Notes: generated by a model not told the origin, from the letters alone. A stretch of DNA of 64,000 nucleotides from JAWKNZ01 sp041391425 (GCA_041391425.1 JAWKNZ010000013.1:1-64000), one strand, 5' to 3'. Shown: positions 1-8,152, counted from the first letter of the stretch. Made by a program: numbers and translations.

Positions 1-2
1 GG

Positions 3-773
3 TCAAAACTTGTTGCGATGGGGGTCAAATTTGATGATGCCAGCCAGTTGGCTTCAAGTCGAGCAGAAATCGAAAAAAAATTGGCAGAAAAATTCGACAA
101 TCAAAAACAAAGAGTATTGCTAGGGAAGTTAAACGAAGTCCGGAAACATTTTGGTATTACAGGTGGAGAACAAAAACTAAGAAAGCCACAAGAGGAACCT
201 AGAGACGTCCGCTACGTTTCACTCCAAGAACTGCAAGGTATCTTGAATAGGATCGACGACCCTATTTTTTCTGACTTAGTCATAACGGCATTTGTAACAG
301 GGGGTCGCCTCGGTGAAATCCTAGCTTTAAGAGAATCATGTGTAATTGACGACTTCATGATTGTCATCAATCGTCAGTTAAAAGAAGAAAGCCTTAAATT
401 TTCAAATCGTCTGAAGAGAGGCGGAATCCGCAAAGCGCTGATAATCCCAACTAAAGAGAGCCTTGCTGCTATAACACGGACAGCAAACTTGCAGAATGAT
501 GTTCGTTTTGAGTTAAGAAAAGCAAAATTAGCCGAAAGGCTCACAAAATTCTATTTGATGGGCAGAAACTGTTCATTCGAAAAGCTTACTTTTAATGATT
601 TGAGACATTCGTACGTGATACACATGCTCGGGCAAAGCGTTTCACTATCCATCATATCTAAATGGATTGGGGATTCGATCAGCACATGTGAGAAATATTA
701 TTCAGGATATGAAATTTCGGATGAGGCAAGTGCAGCAATATACGAAAGGCTAAAGTCAAACGCCTATCAATGA
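3..773 (+). CDS. Tyrosine recombinase (phage-type integrase), 5' end outside the window
   Basis: Catalytic half of a tyrosine site-specific recombinase that cuts and joins DNA at an attachment site. The frame is open to the window edge (SKLVA precedes the first ATG at 18), so the N-terminal arm is probably missing. Visible signatures are box I TGGRLGEIL with the first catalytic Arg, a basic beta-hairpin region, box II NDLRHSYVIHML with the second Arg, and the terminal GDSISTCEKYYSGY carrying the Tyr nucleophile. Two usual catalytic histidines look replaced (N in NDLRH, D in GDSIS), so activity may be altered or lost. It lies just upstream of a tRNA-Leu remnant at 990-1057, the usual place for an integrase beside its att site. 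The family call is solid; which element it belongs to is inferred. Confidence 0.85.
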   Translation, partial: SKLVAMGVKFDDASQLASSRAEIEKKLAEKFDNQKQRVLLGKLNEVRKHFGITGGEQKLRKPQEEPRDVRYVSLQELQGILNRIDDPIFSDLVITAFVTGGRLGEILALRESCVIDDFMIVINRQLKEESLKFSNRLKRGGIRKALIIPTKESLAAITRTANLQNDVRFELRKAKLAERLTKFYLMGRNCSFEKLTFNDLRHSYVIHMLGQSVSLSIISKWIGDSISTCEKYYSGYEISDEASAAIYERLKSNAYQ

Positions 774-967
774 GCTTCTAAGTCTTCTTTGAGATAGGCG
801 AGGTATTCAGTTTTCTCTGCTTCGGATAATCCCGCCAAGATCTTCTCATTTGCTCTAACTAATTTTTCAAATGTCATTTCGGGGTAGATTTTTCTTACCT
901 CAGAGAGTTCTACCAAAGCTTGCTTGTAAGCTTCGATGTGACGAACGTTGTCTTGAGGTTTTTCCAT
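767..967 (-). CDS. Small hypothetical protein (66 aa)
   Basis: Short, charged, helical protein (MEKPQDN...LKEDLEAH) with no domain I recognise. It converges on the integrase and overlaps its last 7 bases. No strong Shine-Dalgarno is visible before the ATG at 967. Coding is supported only by the plausible amphipathic composition and by the good fit between the integrase end and the tRNA remnant. It could be a small accessory protein of the integrated element, or spurious. Confidence 0.4.
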   Translation of the reverse strand: MEKPQDNVRHIEAYKQALVELSEVRKIYPEMTFEKLVRANEKILAGLSEAEKTEYLAYLKEDLEAH

Positions 968-989
968 ACAAATTTAAGATCTTAAAAGG

Positions 990-1057
990 TGGTACCAGTG
1001 GCCGGACTCGAACCGGCACATCCTTGCGGACGGTGGATTTTGAATCCACAGCGTTTA
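990..1057 (-). pseudogene. tRNA-Leu(CAA) 3' remnant, probable att site
   Basis: On the minus strand this reads as the 3' two-thirds of a tRNA-Leu: anticodon stem-loop GTGGA-TTCAAAA-TCCAC (anticodon CAA), a variable arm, a T-arm GCCGG-TTCGAGT-CCGGC, the 3' acceptor strand and an encoded CCA (990-992). The 5' acceptor strand and most of the D-arm are absent: the sequence upstream of the anticodon stem degenerates after ACGC. A tRNA 3' end next to an integrase is the classic att junction left by a tRNA-targeting element. The acceptor strand (CACTGGT) would not pair well with the 5' remnant at 5137-5175, so the two need not be halves of one gene. Confidence 0.8.
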
Positions 1058-1220
1058 CTATGCATGGATCTATTTCTAAGGTGGAATTAGTTGGGGTAAC
1101 TTATTACAATAATTAACCTTAGAAAGATCAAGCCAACTAGTAAAATCAATCGCAAGCAAAATTTGTTAGCGTTAGACTGACCTTCTGAAAGCCTTGAAAA
1201 TACGTTGAACGGATCAAGGT

Positions 1221-1283
1221 TTTGTTACTTATTTGTTACTCTAATATATTTCTTTTCTTTGTTACTTTTAATGGAGTAACAAA
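1221..1283. repeat. TTTGTTACT direct repeats plus a perfect 9-bp inverted copy
   Basis: TTTGTTACT occurs at 1221-1229, 1232-1240 and 1258-1266, and its reverse complement AGTAACAAA at 1275-1283. The last two form a perfect 9-bp inverted repeat with an 8-nt loop. A related TTGTTACT lies beside the intact tRNA-Leu at 5008-5015. Short repeats next to an att remnant resemble integrase arm-type or excisionase sites; a repressor operator is an alternative. The function is inferred. Confidence 0.5.
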
Positions 1284-1311
1284 TAAAAGTTTTTTAGGAA
1301 GTGACTTTTAT

Positions 1312-2076
1312 TTACGTCGAAAGTTTCAAGGTTTTCAACCACAAGTTTATAGCATTAAAGACTGCTTCCAAGTCACTAGGGATATCTTTATACATTTTGG
1401 AATGCCTGATCCAAGGGCCATTTAGATTATCAACCCATTCGATATCAAGAGTGTATGGAATCTTTCTTTCATCCATTAACTTTGCGAGGATTTTCATATC
1501 AATCGAAAAGCTCGATTTGGCAATTCGCCAAAGATCATCAAAATCTTTCATTCTTGTATTTCCAGCTTTAAATCGATGGGCTGCCTGGACTTTATCAGCT
1601 ACGATATTTTCAATACTGGCTGATATATAAAGTTCACCGCTGATAGTCGACCTAACCTTAGCAATGTTTGTTGGCAATGCATATACGATATCCAAGGAAA
1701 ATTGATTCACTTGTCCTGCTGCTGTTTTGTAGCCAATCACAACCGCCGCTGCAGAATATGTCGCATTATCAATTTCTTTGAACTCTATAATATTGAAATC
1801 TATTTCGGAGTGGTAGTTGCCGACTTGATCAAGTGCTTTCCTGACAGTCTCATGGGATGTCATTTTGGCTGTGACTAAATCCAGGTCAATTGTTTGCCTT
1901 GGTGTTCTGATATAGTGCCAAAGAAGATTGCCACCCTTGAAAATAAAGTCATCCGATAGGGCCGATAAAGCATCTAAAAATTTCAGCATCATAAATCTTG
2001 AAAATGCTTGCCTACCGTGCTGTCCATTCTCTCTTTTCCAATTGTTGAACTGCTTATTTAGCGAAATAGCTACCAT
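1312..2076 (-). CDS. abiEii: AbiEii-family nucleotidyltransferase toxin
   Basis: Toxin half of a type IV AbiE toxin-antitoxin/abortive-infection pair. The N-terminal region has the nucleotidyltransferase signature FKGGNLLWHY followed by R-x-T-x-DLDL (metal-binding acidic pair), as in AbiEii proteins. AbiEii toxins modify RNA by nucleotide transfer; the precise substrate here is unknown. It starts 1 base after the upstream AbiEi gene ends, so the two form one operon driven from the palindromic operator at 2681-2724. Its position between tRNA-Leu remnants marks it as cargo of an integrated element. Confidence 0.85.
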   Translation of the reverse strand: MVAISLNKQFNNWKRENGQHGRQAFSRFMMLKFLDALSALSDDFIFKGGNLLWHYIRTPRQTIDLDLVTAKMTSHETVRKALDQVGNYHSEIDFNIIEFKEIDNATYSAAAVVIGYKTAAGQVNQFSLDIVYALPTNIAKVRSTISGELYISASIENIVADKVQAAHRFKAGNTRMKDFDDLWRIAKSSFSIDMKILAKLMDERKIPYTLDIEWVDNLNGPWIRHSKMYKDIPSDLEAVFNAINLWLKTLKLST

Positions 2077-2077
2077 T

Positions 2078-2680
2078 TCAGATCTCCATTTGAAGCAGAT
2101 TCAAAATTTCTTGTCCCATCTTTTTATTTATCTTCAAAATTAAGTTAAATTGTTTTCCCGGATTTTCCCTATCTAAATAGAATTCAGCGAATTTTCTAAT
2201 GGCGTAGAAATAGGAGTCCAAACCCTTATAGTATCTATATGCCTCAAACAGGGTTCTTTCCGGAGAGTAAACTCGTATGTCAAACGGTATTCCCTTACTT
2301 TCAAAACTTCTTTCTTCAACATTTGTTATCTTCCTGGGAACAACTCTGTGCACATTCATCAGGTCGTTTTTAAGGTTCATAGAATTAGGGATATCAACGT
2401 CGATTTTGTTGATGTAATCCAGGCCCAAATCGTACAATGATAGGACCGTTGGTCCTGACACGACACACTGGGGATAGTAATGTTTTACAATCGCAAAATA
2501 GGCGGTTCCCTCATCAACGGTCGGTAAACAAAAATATCCCATGCCGTCAGGTGAGACTTTTTGTAACTCTCCTTTATCGACCAACCTGTAAACACCAGTC
2601 TTGTGACCCACGATCTCGACTAGCTCAGGGAGGCTTATCACGTGTCTAGCTTTTAATAGATTTGAAATCCTTTTATCCAT
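2078..2680 (-). CDS. abiEi: AbiEi-family antitoxin / transcriptional autorepressor
   Basis: Antitoxin and likely autorepressor of the AbiE system. The first ~60 residues look like a winged helix (LLKARHVISLPELVEIVG... GVYRLVDKGELQKV), followed by the AbiEi C-terminal domain including SPERTLFEAYRYYKGLDSYFYAI. The start codon (ATG at 2680) abuts a perfect 12-bp inverted repeat and no Shine-Dalgarno is seen, so the message may be leaderless or start nearby. The gene order antitoxin then toxin, 1 nt apart, is standard for abiE. The family assignment rests on domain pattern and partner. Confidence 0.8.
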   Translation of the reverse strand: MDKRISNLLKARHVISLPELVEIVGHKTGVYRLVDKGELQKVSPDGMGYFCLPTVDEGTAYFAIVKHYYPQCVVSGPTVLSLYDLGLDYINKIDVDIPNSMNLKNDLMNVHRVVPRKITNVEERSFESKGIPFDIRVYSPERTLFEAYRYYKGLDSYFYAIRKFAEFYLDRENPGKQFNLILKINKKMGQEILNLLQMEI

Positions 2681-2724
2681 GTTGCTATTTTGTCATAAAA
2701 TATCAATTTTGTCAAAATAGCAAC
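2681..2724 (-). promoter_or_regulatory. AbiE operator: perfect 12-bp inverted repeat
   Basis: GTTGCTATTTTG (2681-2692) and CAAAATAGCAAC (2713-2724) are exact inverted copies separated by 20 bases, directly against the abiEi start. Read toward abiEi the distal arm contains TTGACA, a perfect -35 hexamer, so repressor binding would block transcription. AbiEi proteins are known to autorepress through inverted repeats in their promoter, which fits. Confidence 0.75.
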
Positions 2725-3329
2725 AAGTAGCTTGTGTGCTATAGAAAGATATAATTTATTAAAAATATTACAATTTATTCTGCGGACTTGGCCATAGAGT
2801 CCAACAATTCAACTATAGTGAATTTAATACGCTATTTCTCAGCATTATATGCTAGCAATTTAGAGGCAATTGTTCTTCACGGTGCTACGGGTAGCAAAAA
2901 ATCGTAAAATTGCCAATCAACAACATCTAGAAATAGTTCTGGAATCTTAATAGATTCGAGTTTTTGAACATTACTGCATACCTTGTTTTGGAACTGAGTT
3001 GACCTACAAAATAAACTTTGTCTTTATCAGGATTATTATAATAAGGGCAGAGTTCATCACTCTATCGACGGCAAAATGCCAGCACAGATGGCTGGTGAAA
3101 TGAATGTTCCGATAGTGAAGTTGCAAAATTATAAGTTTCAATCTTATTGTCTTGGCGCCTTTAAAATACCAATTGCGATATAAATATCAATTCGCACCCA
3201 AGGTACATTCCAATACAATCTGGACTTTTTGATTTGTGTTAACGAATTCTACTGATACGGTTTAGGTGTAGAGTTTAAAGTAAAAGTTTGATGTCAATTT
3301 ATGTCGCACAAAGAGGCATTGGAATTCTG
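2725..3329. other. Gene-poor gap between abiE and the IS element
   Basis: About 600 bases of AT-rich DNA without a convincing gene. On the minus strand around 2932-3058 there is a short open stretch (ELCPYYNNPDKDKVYF... to a stop) with protein-like composition but no start or match I recognise; it may be a fragment of a decayed gene. The segment probably contains one end of the adjacent IS, but I could not define terminal inverted repeats by eye. Confidence 0.4.
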
Positions 3330-4601
3330 CTACGACAAGCATTTGTTACAATTGAGGGATTGATGAAAACTGATACGATTCTTAATTGCTGCTCTTGATT
3401 TTTCCTTGAGTTCTGCAGCTATTTCTTCACTCCATAGTCCGCGGTACATTTCTTCTGGCGTAGCTCCTTTAAATGCTGAATGTGGCATTTTAGAATTTTG
3501 CTCAGAATAGTAAAAATCAGTGAGCTGTCTGACAGTATTGATATTTTGCAGAGGAACATTATAGAGGCAGTTGTATTTTAGGCTCCTAAAATTTGCCTCT
3601 ATGATAGAATTAGAGAATTTTACATCGATTTGAGCATTGGTTAAAGTCAGTTTTCCTAGGTTAACAAGCTTAGATACAAATTGATTGAAATTTTCACTAC
3701 CGCCATCCACAAAGACCTCAGGCAGTATCTTTGGGTTTGAGTTGCTTGCCTTTTCCAAAGCCTCAAGAAGAAGATCTTTTGTTTGGCATCCAGTTTTGTG
3801 CTCACTTACTTTCCAAGCAATGGTGTATCGTGAATAATTGTCGACGACACTTTGTACATATGCTTTGCCACCTTCAAGTAGATTGACCTCAGTGACGTCG
3901 ACATGCCAAATTTCGTTTGGAGCGTTTGCTCGTACTCCTATTTTAGGTTTTGTTGGATAAACCCTTCTTCTAGGTCGTTTCCACCCATGTCGCTTAACCA
4001 TTCTGGACCAAGTCGAGGGAGAACATATTAGTTGGCCAGAACGTTTAATTTTCTTTGCTAGTGTAGTTAAGGGATAGTGTGCGTAGTCTGCTGAAGTAAC
4101 AAAATCTTTCATTTTGGTAAGTTCAGCTGCAGTGAGTTTCATTGGATTAAATTTAGGACACGTTTTGTAATCATTTAGATTACATGACAGATCTCTCTTG
4201 ACCCAACTATGATAACGGCTTGATGATAGAGAAATTGTGGCCAAAGATTTCTTAAGCCCAGTTATGCTTGCTGTTTTCTTTATCATTTTGAGTACCAGTT
4301 CTTTGTCTGCGGCGCTCGGTAAACGCTGCCACTTGATGGAAAATCCGAAGATATCATTGATAGACTTGTAAAGCTCAAGGAGAGCAGTCAGTTGCTTACA
4401 TTCAAGCTGAAGTTTATTGATGTCTTTGATAAGTTCAGTCTTACTGACGTCGAGGTTTTCAAAAGTAACAACTTTTCGTGGTTTATTTTTGGTCCATGCA
4501 GCAGCAGTCGACACAGGGACACCAAATCCCTTTATGAGTTGATAGGGATCAGTGCTAGCGAATGCTAGCTCTTTTAATCTATGATCGTACAAAGTTTTCA
4601 T
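3330..4601 (-). mobile_element. DDE (rve-type) transposase of an IS3-like insertion sequence
   Basis: Single-frame 423-residue transposase with an integrase core. Order of parts: a helix-turn-helix-like N-terminus (ending ~residue 40), a coiled linker, an HTH around AELTKMKDFVTSADYAHYPL, then the catalytic core with WHVDVTEV (first Asp), VVDNYSRYTIAW, EVFVDGGSENFNQF (second Asp) and NSIIEANFRSLKY (Glu). Unlike typical IS3 members it needs no visible orfA/orfB frameshift. It sits directly beside a recombinase reduced to its C-terminus (4681-4899), so its insertion or a linked deletion may have truncated that gene. The coordinates cover the coding region only; the IS ends were not resolved. Confidence 0.8.
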
Positions 4602-4680
4602 AATTTATAGAGTCGCAAATGAAAGGAAAAAACCTTAGCTTCCATCTGATAATCTTGTTGTTCTGGTAGGTTACGGATAA

Positions 4681-4899
4681 CCGAAGTTAAAAGTCCAGAT
4701 TGTTTTGGAATGTACCTTTGCTCCATTTACGCGTCATGATATGAGGCGTGGCTTCAACTTAGCAGCCAAGGAAGCAGGTATGTCTTTGGACGATCGTGCC
4801 TTGATTCTTGGTCATGGTAGGGAAGTCAACGAAGCTCATTATTGTGGCAAGCCTCAATTGGATGCGGATAAAATTTCGGAGATTTTAAATGCGATGTGA
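4681..4899 (+). pseudogene. Tyrosine recombinase, C-terminal remnant
   Basis: Only the end of a second phage-type integrase survives: FTRHDMRRGFNLAAKEAG is box II with catalytic His/Arg, LILGHGREVNEAHYCG carries the LGH motif and the Tyr nucleophile region, then DADKISEILNAM. The frame opens after a stop at 4678 and lacks the rest of the catalytic domain, so it cannot be active. It ends 21 bases before the intact tRNA-Leu, mirroring the integrase/tRNA-remnant arrangement at the left of the window. The box II and LGH spellings differ from the first integrase, so this is the relic of a different element. Confidence 0.8.
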
Positions 4900-4920
4900 A
4901 CTGTATTTGGGGGATACAAA

Positions 4921-5007
4921 TGGTGCCTCCGGTGAGAATCGAACTCACACTCCGTTGCCAGAACCGGATTTTGAATCCGGCGCGTCTACCAATTCCGCCA
5001 CAGAGGC
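4921..5007 (-). tRNA. tRNA-Leu(CAA)
   Basis: Complete 87-nt tRNA on the minus strand including an encoded CCA. Acceptor GCCTCTG pairs with CGGAGGC (one G-T), the D-arm is GGCGGAATTGGTAGACGC, the anticodon stem is CCGGA-TTCAAAA-TCCGG with anticodon CAA, there is a long class II variable arm, and the T-loop is GTTCGATTC. The neighbouring 3' and 5' tRNA-Leu fragments are broken, so this may be the functional CAA-reading leucine tRNA of the locus, possibly brought by the element. Confidence 0.95.
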
Positions 5008-5497
5008 TTGTTACTATGCTGTTACTGTCGTCTTTATTCTTGCTTTTTCAACCTCAGGACCTTAGTCGCTAAGGTATCGAAATGTCAAGAAGTTTCTGCT
5101 TTTCTTGCCTAATTCCTCTGAAATAGACGCGTAGTATTTTGAATCCACTGCGTCTACCGATTTCGCCACCTCGGCTTAGTTGTACATATCATGCACTGTG
5201 GCAGTAGCTTATAACCATGCGTCTCTTCCATCAAATCTGGAATCTGCCTTTAAGAAACCAAAATAACTACCATATCTGATTAGTCACCCAACCGATTCTG
5301 CCTATTTAATGTAACAGGGAAGTTATCGTGGAGATCAAAAAATAAGCTACACAATCCATTGTTTTTATTTATAAATTGCTTCCTTGTCAAGAGAAAATAA
5401 AATTTGGCGATAGTTGGAATTGCATAGAGGAAATGTAGAGGAAAAAGAGAGAGCAAGGCCAATACAGCGGACGACGCATTTACAAGGAGATGTGCGT
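5008..5497. other. Intergenic stretch between tRNA-Leu and PilZ gene
   Basis: About 490 bases without a convincing gene. It holds TTGTTACT at 5008-5015 and a second GTTACT at 5021, the 5' tRNA-Leu remnant at 5137-5175, and AT-rich DNA that should include the promoter of the PilZ/motor genes. The chromosomal side of the integration hotspot probably begins after ~5175. Confidence 0.5.
5137..5175 (-). pseudogene. tRNA-Leu(CAA) 5' remnant
   Basis: The minus strand reads as the 5' half of a tRNA-Leu: acceptor GCCGAGG, D-arm TGGCGAAATCGGTAGACGC, then GTGGA and the loop TTCAAAA with anticodon CAA. The sequence departs from a tRNA immediately after the anticodon loop (no TCCAC partner strand). A breakpoint in the anticodon loop is typical of tRNA-targeting integrases. 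With the 3' remnant at 990-1057 and the intact copy at 4921-5007, it makes three tRNA-Leu(CAA) sequences in 4.2 kb. Confidence 0.8.
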
Positions 5498-5854
5498 ATG
5501 GTCACTTCTATGCGGCGGCAAGACCGAAGGGTGCAGCCAAGGATTGTGACGTTGAATTCAGATGAGATTACAGGGCTTTTAGTGGCTGAATCGAACTTTG
5601 AACGCCAACCATTTATTTTATGTGATGTTTCTGAAACTGGTATCGGTATATGGACGCCAGAGAAGCTGCCTATGGATAGTTCCATCAAAGTTATTCTGGG
5701 AGCTGAGTTTGGTAATATCACCGTAAGTTGCCAAGTAATGTGGTGTAGTGAAGATCCCGAACGCAAAGGGTTTAACTCTGGCATGTGTGTGAAAGGGGAA
5801 GTTCACAGCTATATTTACAAGTACATCAAGGAAAAATGTGACCAAGGTGCTTAG
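5498..5854 (+). CDS. PilZ-domain protein (c-di-GMP binding)
   Basis: 118-residue protein made almost entirely of a PilZ domain. The two c-di-GMP signatures are visible: the basic RRQDRRVQPR near the N-terminus and D-x-S-x-x-G in CDVSETGIGIW. I chose the ATG at 5498 because AAGGAGA stands 7 bases upstream; a longer TTG-initiated frame from 5414 adds an atypical arm with no ribosome site. It ends 119 bases before a MotA-like stator gene on the same strand. PilZ proteins such as YcgR dock on flagellar MotA or switch proteins, so control of the adjacent motor by c-di-GMP is a reasonable inference, not shown. Confidence 0.8.
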   Translation: MVTSMRRQDRRVQPRIVTLNSDEITGLLVAESNFERQPFILCDVSETGIGIWTPEKLPMDSSIKVILGAEFGNITVSCQVMWCSEDPERKGFNSGMCVKGEVHSYIYKYIKEKCDQGA

Positions 5855-5973
5855 TGTGGCATAGGTGTTAGCCCTGCATATTATTCCCTCACAGTGTTTT
5901 TGTCTTTAGATTAAAATTTATAATAGCCCCATGTCTAATTCGATATTTTCAATTTCGTAAAAGGAAATCGATT

Positions 5974-7293
5974 ATGCAGATTGACGTATCATTGCTAGCA
6001 AATGCGATGATTTCCAATGAGTTTATCTTGCTATGGAGTTTATCTATCGTTGCCTACGCTTTCTTCTGGATTTTTAAGATGATTTTCAGATCTAAAGCGC
6101 TTATAGGGGAGTTTAAAGGTGCAATGCATTTGCTTGCTCAACTTAAAATATTGGAAGGTAGTGATAAAAAGTTTAAGAAAAAGTTAGATGTCTTTTTAAA
6201 GCTTCCATTAATAGCGCCATTTGCCGATCGGCTATTTGTTAGCGATAGGTGTGATAGCCTTATTCTCGACTCACAGGTCATTAGTGCTATAAATGAAGAA
6301 AGCATCATTAGCCCAAGGTTGGATAAAAACGCCTATCAAAGTATCGGCAGTCATCTAAGTGGTATGGGGGTTTTAGGTACATTTATTGGCCTTTCGGCAA
6401 GTATATATTTGGCCCGTAAGGGTCTTATGGGAAGCAACTTTTTGCAGATGAGAGATTCTTTAGATCAGCTTTTGGGTGGAGCTGCCTTGGCTTTTTGGAC
6501 ATCAATGGTAGGGGTAGGCTGTTCGCTTCTATACAATAGAGTGGAAATAGCGGTCTTTAGTACGTTGAGGTATAAGTTACAAACTCTTATTGAAAGCATC
6601 GCAACGATAGGCAAGCGTTTTTCGCAGGAAGAGGTTTCCATAAACCAGTTAAATGCCAATACGAGTCAATTGCGCTATCTTGAACAGATAGCGGGATCAT
6701 TGGAGGCACTTAACAATAAACAACAAAAAATTCAGGAAGAAATATTACGTGAAGTAGTCAATGATTTTCGCAATGGATTAGCAGAAGGTGCGCCGCAGGA
6801 GATGAAAGCGATAGCCGATAATTGCCTTAGAATCTTATCATCGATCAAGGCAAATTTAGGTGAGATGCAAGATTCTAATAGTTATTTGGTGGAAACAAGT
6901 AAGAAAATTGGCGAGGCTATTGAAGAGCCTTTACAAAAGGCCGCAGGCGTGTTCCATACAAAAATAATTGATACTATTGAACGAATGGAACGGGCATTGG
7001 ATGGAGCTACTTCGCAAATCGGCAAAAATATGATGACTGAATCTGTAGCTGCAACACAGCAGATACAAGAGCCTATTATACAACTGGGACAAATTGTACA
7101 TAAGTTAACGGATAAGACTAGGCGTGCGACCGATGATTGGACGGATGCTATGATATCTATGGAAAGGCTAGTCAGAATGCTTGACAAAGAGCGCAAGCAT
7201 TTTGCCAATGGCAATGAAAAAAAAGCCAGCCCTGATTTCGAACATCCCGTCATAAATTTCAACCGTGAAAATTTTACAGACGATAAATTTTAA
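5974..7293 (+). CDS. ZorA-like MotA/TolQ/ExbB-family proton-channel subunit
   Basis: 439-residue inner-membrane stator. A membrane segment covers about residues 16-38, then a cytoplasmic stretch. The channel core is a second segment at ~129-148 with the family motif GVLGTFIGLSASI and a third at ~167-187 (LGGAALAFWTSMVGVGCSLL). A long, mostly helical cytoplasmic tail follows (190-439), longer than in MotA or TolQ and like the tail of ZorA. AAGGAAA precedes the ATG. The next gene encodes the matching OmpA-type partner, so together they should form a 5:2 ion-driven rotary unit. No ZorC, ZorD or ZorE gene follows, so a canonical Zorya defence system is not supported. A role in motility, envelope work or defence remains open. 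Confidence 0.75.
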   Translation: MQIDVSLLANAMISNEFILLWSLSIVAYAFFWIFKMIFRSKALIGEFKGAMHLLAQLKILEGSDKKFKKKLDVFLKLPLIAPFADRLFVSDRCDSLILDSQVISAINEESIISPRLDKNAYQSIGSHLSGMGVLGTFIGLSASIYLARKGLMGSNFLQMRDSLDQLLGGAALAFWTSMVGVGCSLLYNRVEIAVFSTLRYKLQTLIESIATIGKRFSQEEVSINQLNANTSQLRYLEQIAGSLEALNNKQQKIQEEILREVVNDFRNGLAEGAPQEMKAIADNCLRILSSIKANLGEMQDSNSYLVETSKKIGEAIEEPLQKAAGVFHTKIIDTIERMERALDGATSQIGKNMMTESVAATQQIQEPIIQLGQIVHKLTDKTRRATDDWTDAMISMERLVRMLDKERKHFANGNEKKASPDFEHPVINFNRENFTDDKF

Positions 7294-7333
7294 TGTTTTA
7301 AGCTGTTTTTAGATTTTTAGAATATGGGCAATC

Positions 7334-8152
7334 ATGCGTAATCATAACTATGAAAAAAAACAAAATTTATGGATGTCTTTATGCGATATTTTAGCAGCCA
7401 TGATTTTTGTTTTTCTAATTGTTTTAGCAGTGTTTTGTATTCAGTATGAAAGTGATCAAGCTCATTTTAAGAATACTAAAGAAATCTTACAAAGTTCCAT
7501 GAACACCCGGAAAGAAATTTTAACTAAACTGCAAGAAGCGTTGCGATCTTACGGGTTGAACTCGGAAGTCATTTTACAGGCCGGAATTCTCAGGCTTAAT
7601 AATGAAATTATTTCATTCCCTGCATCTGAAGCAAATCCTAATACAATCAACCTTCAGAATATTGGTGTGTTGTCCAAAATTATGTCAGAAGTCCTTCCTT
7701 GCTATGCGAAGCAAAAGCCTGCTGTTTTAACCACTGAGGAGTTGCCAATATGGTGTGATGTGGGCTTAAAAAATATTGGAGCATCAGTTTCTGTAAATAA
7801 CTGTTCAAATACCCGTAGCGTAAATATTGAAACCATTATGATAGAAGGGCATACCGATCCAACACCTGTTAAAAAAACAGCATCATATCCTGATAACTTC
7901 GCTTTGTCGGCGATGAGAGCTTCAAATATTTGGAAACTATTAAAGGCTTGCCAGCCGAATTTAGCTGAACTTTATAATGAAAATAACAATAAGATCTTTG
8001 GAGTGAGTGGCTATGCATATCTGCGCCCGGCACAAAAAAATCCGAACGATCCCCGAAATAGGCGTATTGATGTGCGCTTTGTTATGGAGCAACCCAAAGA
8101 AGCCTTTATAAATCTTTCGAAACGTCTGTTAGGACCGCATCAGCAATTTTAG
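7334..8152 (+). CDS. ZorB/MotB-like OmpA-domain motor partner
   Basis: 272 residues. A short cytoplasmic start leads into one membrane helix (LWMSLCDILAAMIFVFLIVLA) with the conserved ion-carrying Asp at residue 18. A periplasmic linker with four cysteines (~123-157) precedes an OmpA-like peptidoglycan-binding domain showing IEGHTDPTP (~170-178) and NRRIDVRF. Such proteins anchor the stator to the cell wall while the MotA-type subunit turns. The gene follows the ZorA-like gene by 40 bases in one operon. Its last 47 bases overlap the end of the convergent SGNH gene. Confidence 0.75.
   Translation: MRNHNYEKKQNLWMSLCDILAAMIFVFLIVLAVFCIQYESDQAHFKNTKEILQSSMNTRKEILTKLQEALRSYGLNSEVILQAGILRLNNEIISFPASEANPNTINLQNIGVLSKIMSEVLPCYAKQKPAVLTTEELPIWCDVGLKNIGASVSVNNCSNTRSVNIETIMIEGHTDPTPVKKTASYPDNFALSAMRASNIWKLLKACQPNLAELYNENNNKIFGVSGYAYLRPAQKNPNDPRNRRIDVRFVMEQPKEAFINLSKRLLGPHQQF

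Noticed and set aside
871..1116. 81-residue plus-strand frame over the tRNA remnant
   Set aside because: It reads through the tRNA-Leu fragment and the opposite small gene; no ribosome site or coding character.
3290..4640. Terminal inverted repeats of the IS3-like element
   Set aside because: TTTGTGCGACATAAATT (left, complement strand) and TTTGCGACTCTATAAATTA (right, complement strand) look alike but are in the same orientation, so they are not an inverted pair.
5365..5845. Minus-strand frames over the PilZ gene
   Set aside because: They are shadows of a well-supported PilZ coding region with a strong ribosome site on the plus strand.
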